The notes below the pieces were generated by a model. It worked only from the letters and a program-made list of their open reading frames with translations. It searched no databases and was not told where the DNA came from. Below, one piece after another: positions 25,318 through 33,750 of a DNA stretch of 64,000 bases. Within the stretch, counting starts at the first letter, position 1. The number at the start of each line of letters is the position of its first letter. This stretch comes from Anaerolineae bacterium (GTDB taxonomy: Bacteria > Chloroflexota > Anaerolineae > Aggregatilineales > Phototrophicaceae): NCBI GenBank assembly GCA_022820665.1, contig JAJEFB010000031.1:1-64000 (forward strand). The letters run 5' to 3'. The translations under genes and the position numbers were made by a program.

Positions 25318-26205
25318 TCAAATGGTGATGAGCGATTCAAGGATCGCCTGCCAATGCGTGAAGAGAATCAAATGGCCCGCGCTTGCTTCCAGGCGCAAAC
25401 GGGAATCAGGAATCATTGACGCCATTCGCCGCCCAACGATTGGCGAGGAGAATCTATCCGACTCGCCCCACCAGATATCCACATGGATCCGGATTGACTG
25501 CAAGTGAAAACTCCAGGCTTTTACCAGGCTGACCATCTCATCGGCGACAGCTTCGCTGCCGTTGCTGCGGATCTCTTCCCACATGTTGCGGCGCAGGGCG
25601 AAAAAGTCCAGATTTCCGAAGACCTCCTGGTCAACTCTGGGCAGCGAAGCGGCCAATTCTCGCAAGTATTGAGCGGAATCGCGCTGTGAATCAAGCAGAA
25701 AAAAGCCGCGCAGCAACCATCGGAAGAATGGCTCCATGCCGCCAGCCAACTGGAGTATCTTGGCGTAGTAGGGATGAACTGCTTGGAAACCCATAGGATT
25801 GTCCATCGGCGGCAGGCTGCTCACGACAGCGCAACTTCGCACGATTTCGGGAAAGCGATAAGCGCATGCCAGGGCATAGGGACCGCCAGCCGAGTAACCG
25901 AGCACCGAGAATCGTTCCAATCGCAGCGCCTTGGAAAGCAGCATGACATCGTCGACGACGTCCATCATGCTGCGGCCGGGTTTGCGTGTTGACATGCCGT
26001 AGCCGGGGCGGTCTACGCCGATCAAGCGAATGCCAAGCCTCGTGAGGATCGAATCGTCCGGGTGGCGCAGGCTTCGGTTGCCCCAGAGATCGTGAAACAA
26101 AACGACTGGCTTGCCTGAGGGATCGCCAAATTCGGCGAATCCCAGGCGGCGCCCGTCCTTGAGTTGCGCCTGTCGCGCGGTCGCGACTTGTGCCAACTTT
26201 GGCAT
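25318..26205 (-). CDS. Alpha/beta hydrolase
   Basis: 295 residues with the alpha/beta hydrolase core: an HDLWGN oxyanion region, GVDRPGYGMST, the nucleophile elbow GYSAGGP, the acid in WWGESDRFS, and the catalytic His in SAGHLILF. There is no signal peptide. It hydrolyses an ester, lactone or similar bond; the substrate cannot be read from sequence. Frames opposite it are shadows. It is oriented convergently with aspartokinase, and the roughly 100-bp gap shows no clear terminator. Confidence 0.85.
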   Translation of the reverse strand: MPKLAQVATARQAQLKDGRRLGFAEFGDPSGKPVVLFHDLWGNRSLRHPDDSILTRLGIRLIGVDRPGYGMSTRKPGRSMMDVVDDVMLLSKALRLERFSVLGYSAGGPYALACAYRFPEIVRSCAVVSSLPPMDNPMGFQAVHPYYAKILQLAGGMEPFFRWLLRGFFLLDSQRDSAQYLRELAASLPRVDQEVFGNLDFFALRRNMWEEIRSNGSEAVADEMVSLVKAWSFHLQSIRIHVDIWWGESDRFSSPIVGRRMASMIPDSRLRLEASAGHLILFTHWQAILESLITI

Positions 26206-26319
26206 GTCTTACCAACCTTGTGTGGACAATATGTTCCCGGGACTTGCGACGGGACGTATTCTAGCAGCCTTCCATTAGCTATCCCACTTGATTCTCGTCG
26301 ATGCCCCGCGAGCCCGCGC

Positions 26320-27126
26320 TCAACGTTTGTAAACCGCGAGAATCACCGGAACCGCGTCGAAAGACGGTTGAAAATACTCGATCTCGCGTACTGCCATCAA
26401 GGTCGAACCGCCGCCATCCAGGTTGAATGCGGTTTCGATTTCCAGGTCGCTCTCCGCGAGGAACGCGCTCAGATCGCCGAGCGTCGGTCCCAGAAGGGGC
26501 GCGGAAATGATCAGAATCTTCCCAGCCGCGTCTTCGGCGATGGCTGTGCGCCGGGCGCGTTGTTGCCTTGCTGGGCCAAAATAAGCCTGTTCGCCCTCCT
26601 CCACAAGAAGCGGGAATCCCTGAACGGCTTGTTCAGCGAAATCCAGATTGCGCTGCGACATGCCGTCGTTTGGGCGGACCGCTGCCCGGTCTCCATTGAC
26701 GAGAAAGCTGCCGCCGCGCTCGAGATATGGAGAGCCCCGCGCTTCGCCATCACTGATAACGAGCCCCAGAGCTATGTATGAGGGGTCGAAGAAATTGGCG
26801 TTTATGATTGCGACAGCCTCCGGCTCGCGGGCGCGCCATTGAGCCAGGCTGTATGGCTTGGCGGGACTGTATTTGGCGCGGAAGGAATACTGCCGAGGGT
26901 CGATACGCAGTATCTTTAACTGACTCAGTTGGTCCTTGTCTTCTGTGATCTCGCGCCATTCCAGCCCCGGAGCGATAATGGTCCATCCGGACCTTGGAAC
27001 AGCCGTACTTGGCGCTTCGGCTATCGCGCCCGGCAGCGCTTTCAGTTGCATGTCGCAGGCAGATACCATCAGAAGCAGCGTCAATAGCGAAACTGTCAAG
27101 CAAACCCGGCTTGCTTTGCCTGCCAT
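26320..27126 (-). CDS. Phosphodiester glycosidase (NAGPA/DUF2233) lipoprotein
   Basis: 268 residues. The N-terminus is a lipoprotein signal (LTVSLLTLLLMVSAC, with the lipid-bearing Cys at about residue 24), so the protein is membrane-anchored outside the cell. The body matches the phosphodiester glycosidase domain: WREITEDKDQLSQLKILRID, AIINANFFDPS, RRTAIAEDAAGKILII, and the Gly-rich NLDGGGSTLM. Human members uncover mannose-6-phosphate; bacterial ones probably trim surface glycans. The 31-bp gap to the aspartate aminotransferase gene upstream makes cotranscription likely. Confidence 0.85.
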   Translation of the reverse strand: MAGKASRVCLTVSLLTLLLMVSACDMQLKALPGAIAEAPSTAVPRSGWTIIAPGLEWREITEDKDQLSQLKILRIDPRQYSFRAKYSPAKPYSLAQWRAREPEAVAIINANFFDPSYIALGLVISDGEARGSPYLERGGSFLVNGDRAAVRPNDGMSQRNLDFAEQAVQGFPLLVEEGEQAYFGPARQQRARRTAIAEDAAGKILIISAPLLGPTLGDLSAFLAESDLEIETAFNLDGGGSTLMAVREIEYFQPSFDAVPVILAVYKR

Positions 27127-27156
27127 GCGATGCCCGTTTCGATTCGCGAAACTTGC

Positions 27157-28335
27157 TTATGCCAATTGATCGGCGATGCCGCGGATGCGCTCAACTGCCT
27201 CTTTGAGCAGGTTCAGATCTTCCGCGAAAGAGAAACGAATGTGAGCGTCTTTGCTGATCCCGAAGGCGCTGCCGGGAACGCCAACCACCACGGCTTTATC
27301 GAGGATCAAGGAGGCTACTTCCTCGCTGCTCTTGCTGGTGTTGTCAACTTTGGGGAAGGCATAGAAGGCGCCTTCAATGTCCGGGCAAGACATGTTTTCG
27401 ATATTGTTGAAGGAATTGACCATGAAGTCACGACGTTCTTGGTACGATTGCCGCATCATCTCGACGCATTCCTGGGGACCGTTCAGCGCGGCTACAGCCG
27501 CGTGCTGCGTGAACGTAGCTGCCGAAGTCGCAGTCTGGGAATTGAACTTGCCTGCGGCGCCGATGACCGCGGTAGGACCCGCCAGCCAGCCCAGGCGCCA
27601 GCCGGTCATCGCGTAGGCTTTTGACATGCCGTTGACAATTACCACGCGATCGCTGATATCGGGAAGGGAAGCCAGCGAAACAGCCGGGCGACCGTCGAAA
27701 TTGAGCTTTTCGTATATTTCGTCCGAAATGACGTAGAGATCGGCTTCCGTCGCCAGCGTCGCGATGTCTTCAATCTCGTCCGACGACAGCATGTGTCCGG
27801 TTGGATTGCAAGGAGAGTTGATGATGATCGCTTTGGTTTTGGGTGTAAGAAACTCGCGCAAGTCCTCCAGGCGCAAACGATAGCCGTCGTCGCTGCTCGT
27901 CGGTACTGTCACCGGCAGTCCCCCGACCATGGTGACGATCGACGGATAGCTGACCCAGTAGGGCGCTGGTATCAAGACCTCGTCGCCTGGATCCAGCATG
28001 GCTTTTAATGCCAGAAAAAGCGCCAGCTTGCCACCCGGCGTGACGATGATGTCGCTCATGGGATCGACGCTGACCTTGTTGTCGCGCTCCGTTTTCGCGG
28101 CTATCGCCTCTAGGAGCGGTCTTATGCCTTTCGAGGGCGCGGCGTAGCGGGTTTCGCCATCGCGGATCGCCTTCATGGCCGCTTCGACGATATGAGCCGG
28201 CGTATCGAAATCCGGCTCGCCGCCGGCGAGACCGATGACAGAGTGGCCCTCGGCTGCCAACTGCTTGGCTTTATCATTCATTGCGATCGTCGGTGATTTG
28301 GCGATGCGTCCTGCAAGCTTGGTAATGCTGGGCAT
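27157..28335 (-). CDS. Class I/II aminotransferase, probably aspartate aminotransferase
   Basis: 392 residues of fold-type I PLP enzyme. Landmarks are AGGEPDFDTPAHI, TPGGKLALFLALKA, the YWVSYPSIVTMVGG region, NSPCNPTGHMLS, VISDEIYEKLNFDG, the PLP lysine in GMSKAYAMTGWRLGW, and the C-terminal substrate Arg in DAHIRFSFAE. It transfers amino groups between aspartate and 2-oxoglutarate. ATG 28335 has GAGG upstream and starts the protein at MPSITKLAGRIA; the frame to 28398 has no coding character. It supplies aspartate to the pathway served by the aspartokinase 3 kb away. Confidence 0.92.
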   Translation of the reverse strand: MPSITKLAGRIAKSPTIAMNDKAKQLAAEGHSVIGLAGGEPDFDTPAHIVEAAMKAIRDGETRYAAPSKGIRPLLEAIAAKTERDNKVSVDPMSDIIVTPGGKLALFLALKAMLDPGDEVLIPAPYWVSYPSIVTMVGGLPVTVPTSSDDGYRLRLEDLREFLTPKTKAIIINSPCNPTGHMLSSDEIEDIATLATEADLYVISDEIYEKLNFDGRPAVSLASLPDISDRVVIVNGMSKAYAMTGWRLGWLAGPTAVIGAAGKFNSQTATSAATFTQHAAVAALNGPQECVEMMRQSYQERRDFMVNSFNNIENMSCPDIEGAFYAFPKVDNTSKSSEEVASLILDKAVVVGVPGSAFGISKDAHIRFSFAEDLNLLKEAVERIRGIADQLA

Positions 28336-28638
28336 ATTTGGTCCTCTTCGCGTTTCGCTTGTCTTTGCAATCCGCTGTGGAGTGTATCGGTTTTGCAATG
28401 CCGATAAAAGGGTGGGCAGAGCGATCGCGCCAGGTTTTTCTTAACCGCCGAGGATACGAGATTTAAGCGCTTGCCTGTCCAAACGGAGGCGATGTAGGGG
28501 CGTCCAATCCGGTCGCCCGAAAATCACCATTAAAATACAGCTTTTTGCTGCTATCGAGCTTGATGAAAAGGCGCCCGCTCCTCAGCATAAAAGGCTGGGC
28601 AAGCGCTAGACGCCCGCCCGCGAGCCGGAAAGCGTGTA

Positions 28639-28667
28639 TTGCATCCTCATTCGCGCGTCCCTATAAT
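28639..28667 (+). promoter_or_regulatory. Sigma-70-like promoter for the ABC importer
   Basis: TTGCAT (28639-28644), a 17-nt spacer and a perfect TATAAT (28662-28667). The transcript would carry about 55 nt before the ATG at 28728, with AAGGAG as ribosome site. The rest of the 28336-28727 gap holds a gggcg-tccaatccggtcgccc palindrome near 28495-28519. Confidence 0.75.
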
Positions 28668-28727
28668 GCCCTGGACAATCGCGATTGTCACATCCGAATG
28701 ACTTATACCTTAAGGAGAGGTGGCTAG

Positions 28728-30467
28728 ATGTCAAGAAGACCGATCTTCATAGTTTTGTTGCTTGTATTGTCGCTGTTCGCGGCGTCGATGCCGGCGGCAT
28801 TCGCCCAAGACAACGTGGATGTTTATGGGCGAGAATTGCCTGCGGACGCGGCGCCATACGACATGCAAGTCTATCGCAACCTGTGCGACTCGGCGCGACA
28901 AGAAACCTCGTTGTCGTCTATCGTCACGGTTTATTCGCGCATTTGCAGCACAGGCGCCTTCGACAAATTCTCAGATTCATTGGTCGTGCTCAACAACAAT
29001 ATGGAAATCATTCCCTCGGCTGCCACGGACTGGTCCGTATCTGATGATGGTTTGACCTGGACCTTCAACTTGCGCGGCGACCAGATGTGGAGCGACGGCA
29101 CCCCCGTCACCGCGCATGATTGGGTGGAAAGCTGGCGCTTCATGGCGGATCCCGATCACGCTTACGACTTTGTTTGGCTGTGGCTGGGTATCATCGACGG
29201 ATGGGACGAAGCCGTCGCCGGCGAGATTGCGCCGGCTGAGATCGGCTTGGAAGCTGTCGATGACAATACGCTCGCGGTAACCACGCAAGTGCCGTTCCCG
29301 CCCTTGCCGGCGACCTTCTTCTTCTGGCCCCCGATGCAAGCCAAGGCGCTGACGGAGATCGGTCCCGAGTACATTCTGGATCCAGAGACGCACGTATCCG
29401 CCGGTCCCTTCATCCTGCGCGAATTTGAACCGGGCAGCCACGCTGTCTTGGAGGCGAATCCGGATTATGTTGGTCCACGCATGCCCTGGTTGCGCCGCAT
29501 GGAATTCGTCTATGGCGATATGCTGAACAGCAGCTTCCTGGCTTTCCAAGACCACGAGATCGACCAGGTGCACCAATCCTTGCTGAGCCCGGCTGATTTT
29601 GACGTGATCTTCGCTGATGAGGTCATGTCGCAGAATTATCGCCAGCACGCGGGCGACTTCCGCACCGATTATCTCTTGATGGACACCTTCACCGAGCCCT
29701 TCAGCGATGTCAACGTGCGCCTGGCTTTTGCCAAGGCGCTTGACCGCGAGTCGATCGTCGAGAGCGTGGTCGGCACGACGGTGGGCATCCCGGCTTATTC
29801 CTTCCTGGCGCCCGGCTTCCCGGCGTCGAATAGCGCAGGCTTGCAGGACATCCAGGATTACGACTGCGAAGCGGCGCAAGCTCTGCTGGCGGATGCGGGC
29901 TACGCTGGCGGCGAGGGCTTCCCGGCGGTTGAACTGGCGCTGCGCGGCGAATCGGCTTTCATCCAGGACTGGTTCATCGCCGCGGCCGCGTCCATCAGCC
30001 AATGCCTCAATGTCGAAATTACCGTCAACAATCTGGAATTCCAGGATTATATGACGCGCTTGCTGGAACGCCCGACCACCTTGCAATTCGGCGGCGTCTC
30101 TTATGGCATGGACTACTTGGACCCCGCCAATATGATGGGCGTCTGGGTTTCTACAGGTCGTCACTCCTGGCGTAACGAGGCTTTCGATAACCTGGTTCGC
30201 GAGGCGAATTCCTTCACGGGCGACCCCGCCGAGCGCATCGCCATGTACCAAGAAGCCGAACGCATCATGGTGGAAGACGTCGGCGGTATCTTCCTGGTAC
30301 ACCGGATTCAAGGCGATCTATGGCAGCCTTACATGAACGCGACCGGCAATTGCTGGGAGCCGGATCGGCAGGGCTTGGCCACTACCCACTGGGGCAACGA
30401 GCATTGCTGGGGCGAGTATTACATCACCGAAGCTGTCATGGACTACGATACGCACCGCAATGACTAA
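28728..30467 (+). CDS. ABC transporter substrate-binding protein, family 5 (peptide/opine type)
   Basis: 579 residues with a Sec signal peptide (VLLLVLSLFAASMPAAFAQ). The mature protein has family 5 features: NMEIIPSAATDWSVSDDGLTW then FNLRGDQMWSDGTPVTAHDW, SAGPFILREFEPGSHAVLEAN and VRLAFAKALDRESIVE. It binds peptides, nickel chelates or oligosaccharides and delivers them to the membrane permeases. The ligand is not predictable. The protein is acidic and abundant-looking, with its own strong promoter and ribosome site, and is separated from the permeases by a terminator, a common way to make more binding protein than permease. Confidence 0.93.
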   Translation: MSRRPIFIVLLLVLSLFAASMPAAFAQDNVDVYGRELPADAAPYDMQVYRNLCDSARQETSLSSIVTVYSRICSTGAFDKFSDSLVVLNNNMEIIPSAATDWSVSDDGLTWTFNLRGDQMWSDGTPVTAHDWVESWRFMADPDHAYDFVWLWLGIIDGWDEAVAGEIAPAEIGLEAVDDNTLAVTTQVPFPPLPATFFFWPPMQAKALTEIGPEYILDPETHVSAGPFILREFEPGSHAVLEANPDYVGPRMPWLRRMEFVYGDMLNSSFLAFQDHEIDQVHQSLLSPADFDVIFADEVMSQNYRQHAGDFRTDYLLMDTFTEPFSDVNVRLAFAKALDRESIVESVVGTTVGIPAYSFLAPGFPASNSAGLQDIQDYDCEAAQALLADAGYAGGEGFPAVELALRGESAFIQDWFIAAAASISQCLNVEITVNNLEFQDYMTRLLERPTTLQFGGVSYGMDYLDPANMMGVWVSTGRHSWRNEAFDNLVREANSFTGDPAERIAMYQEAERIMVEDVGGIFLVHRIQGDLWQPYMNATGNCWEPDRQGLATTHWGNEHCWGEYYITEAVMDYDTHRND

Positions 30468-30494
30468 GCGTTGATCGCTTGCCGATAAACCTGA

Positions 30495-30522
30495 GGGCGG
30501 GTCAAGTGCCCGCCCTTCGTTT
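30495..30522 (+). terminator. Intrinsic terminator after the binding-protein gene
   Basis: A 7-bp stem gggcggg / cccgccc (30495-30501, 30509-30515) around tcaagtg, followed by ttcgttttt. It lies between the binding protein and permease genes and probably gives partial termination. Confidence 0.8.
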
Positions 30523-30593
30523 TTCTCGGCTCGAATGGCGCCAATCCCGCGATCTAGCGCGGCATTCTCATTGAACTAGGGCGAGTCCGCTTC

Positions 30594-31565
30594 ATGATCG
30601 GTTACATTTTGCGTCGGCTCTTATCGCTGGCTTTCGTCCTTTTTGTCGTTTCAGTGATCGTCTTTGTTTTGATGAATCTCGTTCCCGGCGGTCCGTTCAC
30701 GCTGGCGGAACGCGGATACTCCGGCGCGGCATTGGAAAACCTGGAGCGCAAGTATGGTCTCGACAAACCGGTACACGTCCGCTACCTCAACTATGTGACG
30801 AGCGCCCTGCAACTGGATTTTGGCAATTCATTCTCCGTCGCCGGCAATCCACCCGTGACCGAGCTTATCGCGCGCATTTGGCCCGTCACCTTTCAACTGG
30901 GCTTTTACACGATTCTTCTGTCATTTGGCTTGGGCATCTTCCTGGGCATCGTGGCTGCTTATTATCACAACGGCATAATTGACAATCTGGTAACATTTAT
31001 CGCGACAGCGGGCATTGCGGTGCCAAATTTCATCATCGCCACCTGGTTCCTGCTGATCTTCGGATTTCAAAATGGCTGGGGCGCCGAGAGCAAGTGGATC
31101 ATCGGTCCGATCACCGCCGACGGCGCGGCCATTCTCTCGTGGGACTATATTCTGCCTGTCCTGACCTACGCGCTCGCGCCGCTGGCGCTGGTTTCTCGCT
31201 ATACGCGCTCTAGCTTCACGGATGTGCTGAAGGCGGACTTTATCCGCACAGCCCGCTCGAAGGGCTTGTCCGAGCGCATGATCTTGCTGCGCCATATCCT
31301 TCGCAATGCGCTGATTCCGATGATCACGGTGCTCCTGCCGCAAATACCCAACCTCTTGACTGGCTCGCTCTTTATTGAGGTGGTTTATGGCGTTCCGGGC
31401 TTGGGTAAGTTTTTTGTGACGAGCATATTCAATCGCGATTATCCTATGATTATGGGACTTGTTCTGTTGATCGCTTTGCTCTGGGGACTCACTTATCTTA
31501 TCACGGATGTCTTGTACACGGTGATAGACCCTCGCATCCGGCTGGGCGAGCGACAGGGAGCCTAG
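30594..31565 (+). CDS. ABC transporter permease, OppB/DppB type
   Basis: 323 residues with six predicted membrane helices. It starts MIGYILRRLLSLAFVLFVVS, typical of OppB, and continues MNLVPGGPF, YGLDKPVHVRY and the EAA loop (FIRTARSKGLSERMILLRHILRNALIP) that contacts the ATPase. It forms half of the translocation channel. It is followed 5 bp later by the OppC-type gene. Confidence 0.93.
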   Translation: MIGYILRRLLSLAFVLFVVSVIVFVLMNLVPGGPFTLAERGYSGAALENLERKYGLDKPVHVRYLNYVTSALQLDFGNSFSVAGNPPVTELIARIWPVTFQLGFYTILLSFGLGIFLGIVAAYYHNGIIDNLVTFIATAGIAVPNFIIATWFLLIFGFQNGWGAESKWIIGPITADGAAILSWDYILPVLTYALAPLALVSRYTRSSFTDVLKADFIRTARSKGLSERMILLRHILRNALIPMITVLLPQIPNLLTGSLFIEVVYGVPGLGKFFVTSIFNRDYPMIMGLVLLIALLWGLTYLITDVLYTVIDPRIRLGERQGA

Positions 31566-31570
31566 GGCTG

Positions 31571-32488
31571 ATGCGCCGGCAGCGACAAGCTGATTCCTCT
31601 CGTCTGGCGCTTGACTTGGGGGAAGGGCTGGAGCAGCGCTCGCTGTTTCGGGACGCCTTTCGCCGTTTTCTTCAGAACAAATTGGCAATGATGGGTCTGG
31701 TTCTGCTCATCCTTTTGTTGTTGGTGGCATTGCTGGCGGATATCATCGCGCCCTACGGGCTGAACGAAGTCGACTTTTCGATAGTACGCCTCCAACCCTT
31801 TCAAGACCCCAATCATTTTCTTGGCGGAGACGGCGTAGGGCGCGACTTCATGACGCGGCTCATTTACGGCGCGCGGACGTCGCTGTTTGTGGGTCTATTG
31901 GCGCCACTCATCTCTTTTGGATTTGCCGTGCCGCTGGGCGCAATCGCCGGGTATCGCGGCGGTCACTGGGATTTTGCTATCCTGCGCGTCATCGAGATCG
32001 CAACGGCGGTACCCCCCTTGCTCTTTGCTATGTTCTTAATCAGCATTACCGGGGCGGGATTAGGCAATGTGATCTTCGTGCTCGCCATCACTTCCTGGAT
32101 TGAACCGGCGCGCATCGCGCGGGCGCAATTCCTCAAGTATCGCGAGACTGAATTTGTCTTGGCGGCGCGGGCTGTGGGCGCGTCGGAGCTAGAGATCATC
32201 GCCCGGCATATCTTGCGAAACTCGCTGACGCCGCTGTTGGTTTCCTTCACTTTCGCGGTGCCGCTGGCAATATTCGCCGAAGCCGGATTGAGCTTTTTGG
32301 GTATTGGCATTACGGAACCGACTGCAAGTTGGGGTAAAATGGTTGGCGGAAGCGTGAAGTCGTCCACAGTTGTTGTCGACTATCACCTGGCGCTTTTCCC
32401 GACCTTGCTGGTGGCTTTGACCATGTTGAGCTTTTCCTTCGTGGGGGATGGCTTGCAAGAAGCCCTGGATCCGTCGCGTGGCGACTAG
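31571..32488 (+). CDS. ABC transporter permease, OppC/DppC type
   Basis: 305 residues. A cytoplasmic N-terminus (SLFRDAFRRFLQNKLAMMGL) precedes six membrane helices, the FLGGDGVGRDFMTRLIYGARTS loop and the EAA loop (FVLAARAVGASELEIIARHILRN). It pairs with the preceding OppB-like protein. No OppD or OppF ATPase gene follows; the next gene encodes a cytochrome. The ATPases must be elsewhere or shared with another importer. Confidence 0.93.
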   Translation: MRRQRQADSSRLALDLGEGLEQRSLFRDAFRRFLQNKLAMMGLVLLILLLLVALLADIIAPYGLNEVDFSIVRLQPFQDPNHFLGGDGVGRDFMTRLIYGARTSLFVGLLAPLISFGFAVPLGAIAGYRGGHWDFAILRVIEIATAVPPLLFAMFLISITGAGLGNVIFVLAITSWIEPARIARAQFLKYRETEFVLAARAVGASELEIIARHILRNSLTPLLVSFTFAVPLAIFAEAGLSFLGIGITEPTASWGKMVGGSVKSSTVVVDYHLALFPTLLVALTMLSFSFVGDGLQEALDPSRGD

Positions 32489-32500
32489 ACGGAGGTTCCA

Positions 32501-33001
32501 ATGACCGCGCTGTCTCGTTTTTACCTGCTCTGGTGTCTGGCGATAGTTTTGATCCTGTCAGTTGCCTGTGGAGGCGGCGGCGCCCAGAGCACAGCGAAAC
32601 CCACGGACTCGCCGCCGACCCATACGCCTTTCCCTACCTTCGCGTTTGTTGAGCCGACCAAAGCCCCTGTATTTGAACAAACCGGCGACGAATCTGGCGG
32701 GTCGGAGGCTTCGGCTGATGACGCTGCTGAAGGCGCAATCACATTGGATCCGAAAAAGGTCGAACGAGGCTTGGGGCGTTACGAGGCGCTGGCATGCGGG
32801 TCTTGTCATGGCGTCGCAGGCGAAGGGACGGACAAGGCGGGCGGCATACAGGATTTCGCGATGTCGGAAGACGACTTTATTACTTTCGTCCGCACTGGCG
32901 GCGAATTGGGAACTGAACATCAGTACTCCACCGATCGTTTGAGCAACAGCGGTTCGCGCAATCTCTATCAGTACCTGGTCTCTTTGGCGCAGACCAGTTA
33001 G
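32501..33001 (+). CDS. Monoheme cytochrome c lipoprotein
   Basis: 166 residues. A lipoprotein signal ends at Cys23 (ILSVACGGGG), followed by a Thr/Pro/Ser-rich linker of about 60 residues and a small cytochrome c domain. The heme site is CGSCH at 99-103, and Met121 (DFAMSEDD) is a candidate axial ligand. It should sit on the outer face of the membrane and carry electrons. GGAGG lies 6 nt before the ATG. It starts 12 bp after the permease gene, so it is cotranscribed with the transporter, although a functional link is not obvious. Confidence 0.88.
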   Translation: MTALSRFYLLWCLAIVLILSVACGGGGAQSTAKPTDSPPTHTPFPTFAFVEPTKAPVFEQTGDESGGSEASADDAAEGAITLDPKKVERGLGRYEALACGSCHGVAGEGTDKAGGIQDFAMSEDDFITFVRTGGELGTEHQYSTDRLSNSGSRNLYQYLVSLAQTS

Positions 33002-33021
33002 TCCCAGCGGATTCACAGGCG

Positions 33022-33750
33022 ATGACCTTTTCCGATTTGGCGGCTCTTCGCGGCGAGCCGAGTTATGTTTGGCGCGCGGGCCAAGAACGGCGCCTACAGA
33101 TGATCGCTGCCTGGACAGGCTTGGAAGGGGCGCGGGTATTGGTTGCGGGCTGTGGGGTCGGCATGTACGCGCGCCAGATCAAGCGCCGATTTACCGATGC
33201 GGTTGACGCCTTTGATATTGAGCACGAGCGCGCGCGCGAAACCGGGCAAGAGATCCCACATGCAGTTGTCGCTGCCGGGGAGAACATCCCGTTTCGCGAC
33301 AATGTCTATGACATCGTGCTTTCGCACGAAGTCATCGAACACGTTTATGACGACAGACGTTCAGCCCAAGAACTGATTCGCGTCCTCAAGCCCGGCGGAC
33401 GCATCGTCATGTTTTGCCCCAATCGCTGGTATCCCTGCGAAACGCATGGCCATTATTGGCGGGGAGACTATCATTTTGGGAACAGTCCGCTGATCAATTA
33501 TTTGCCGGATCGATGGCGCAACCGGCTGGCGCCGCACGTGCGCGCCTACTCAGCCGCCGGCATTCGGCGTCTCTTCGACGGTTCTCCGGTCGAGTTGCTG
33601 CATCATTCTCGCATCTATGGCGGGTACGACAATATCATCGCGCGCTTGGGCAAGCCGGCGCGGATCATGCGCGACTTGCTGCACAGATGCGAAGGAACGC
33701 CCTTGGATACCTGGGCGCTGTCGCATTTTTTGGTCATCCAAAAGCGCTGA
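33022..33750 (+). CDS. Class I SAM-dependent methyltransferase
   Basis: 242 residues. The SAM-binding motif I is VLVAGCGVGMYARQ, followed by DAFDIEHERARE, AAGENIPFRDNVYDIVLSHEVIEHV and VLKPGGRIVMF, the order of Methyltransf_11 domains. The C-terminal third (HYWRGDYHFGNSPLINYLPD) is family-specific and probably shapes the acceptor site. The acceptor is unknown. It is the last gene of the rightward run. Its stop codon directly abuts the stop of the convergent transglutaminase gene, with no spacer. Confidence 0.85.
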   Translation: MTFSDLAALRGEPSYVWRAGQERRLQMIAAWTGLEGARVLVAGCGVGMYARQIKRRFTDAVDAFDIEHERARETGQEIPHAVVAAGENIPFRDNVYDIVLSHEVIEHVYDDRRSAQELIRVLKPGGRIVMFCPNRWYPCETHGHYWRGDYHFGNSPLINYLPDRWRNRLAPHVRAYSAAGIRRLFDGSPVELLHHSRIYGGYDNIIARLGKPARIMRDLLHRCEGTPLDTWALSHFLVIQKR

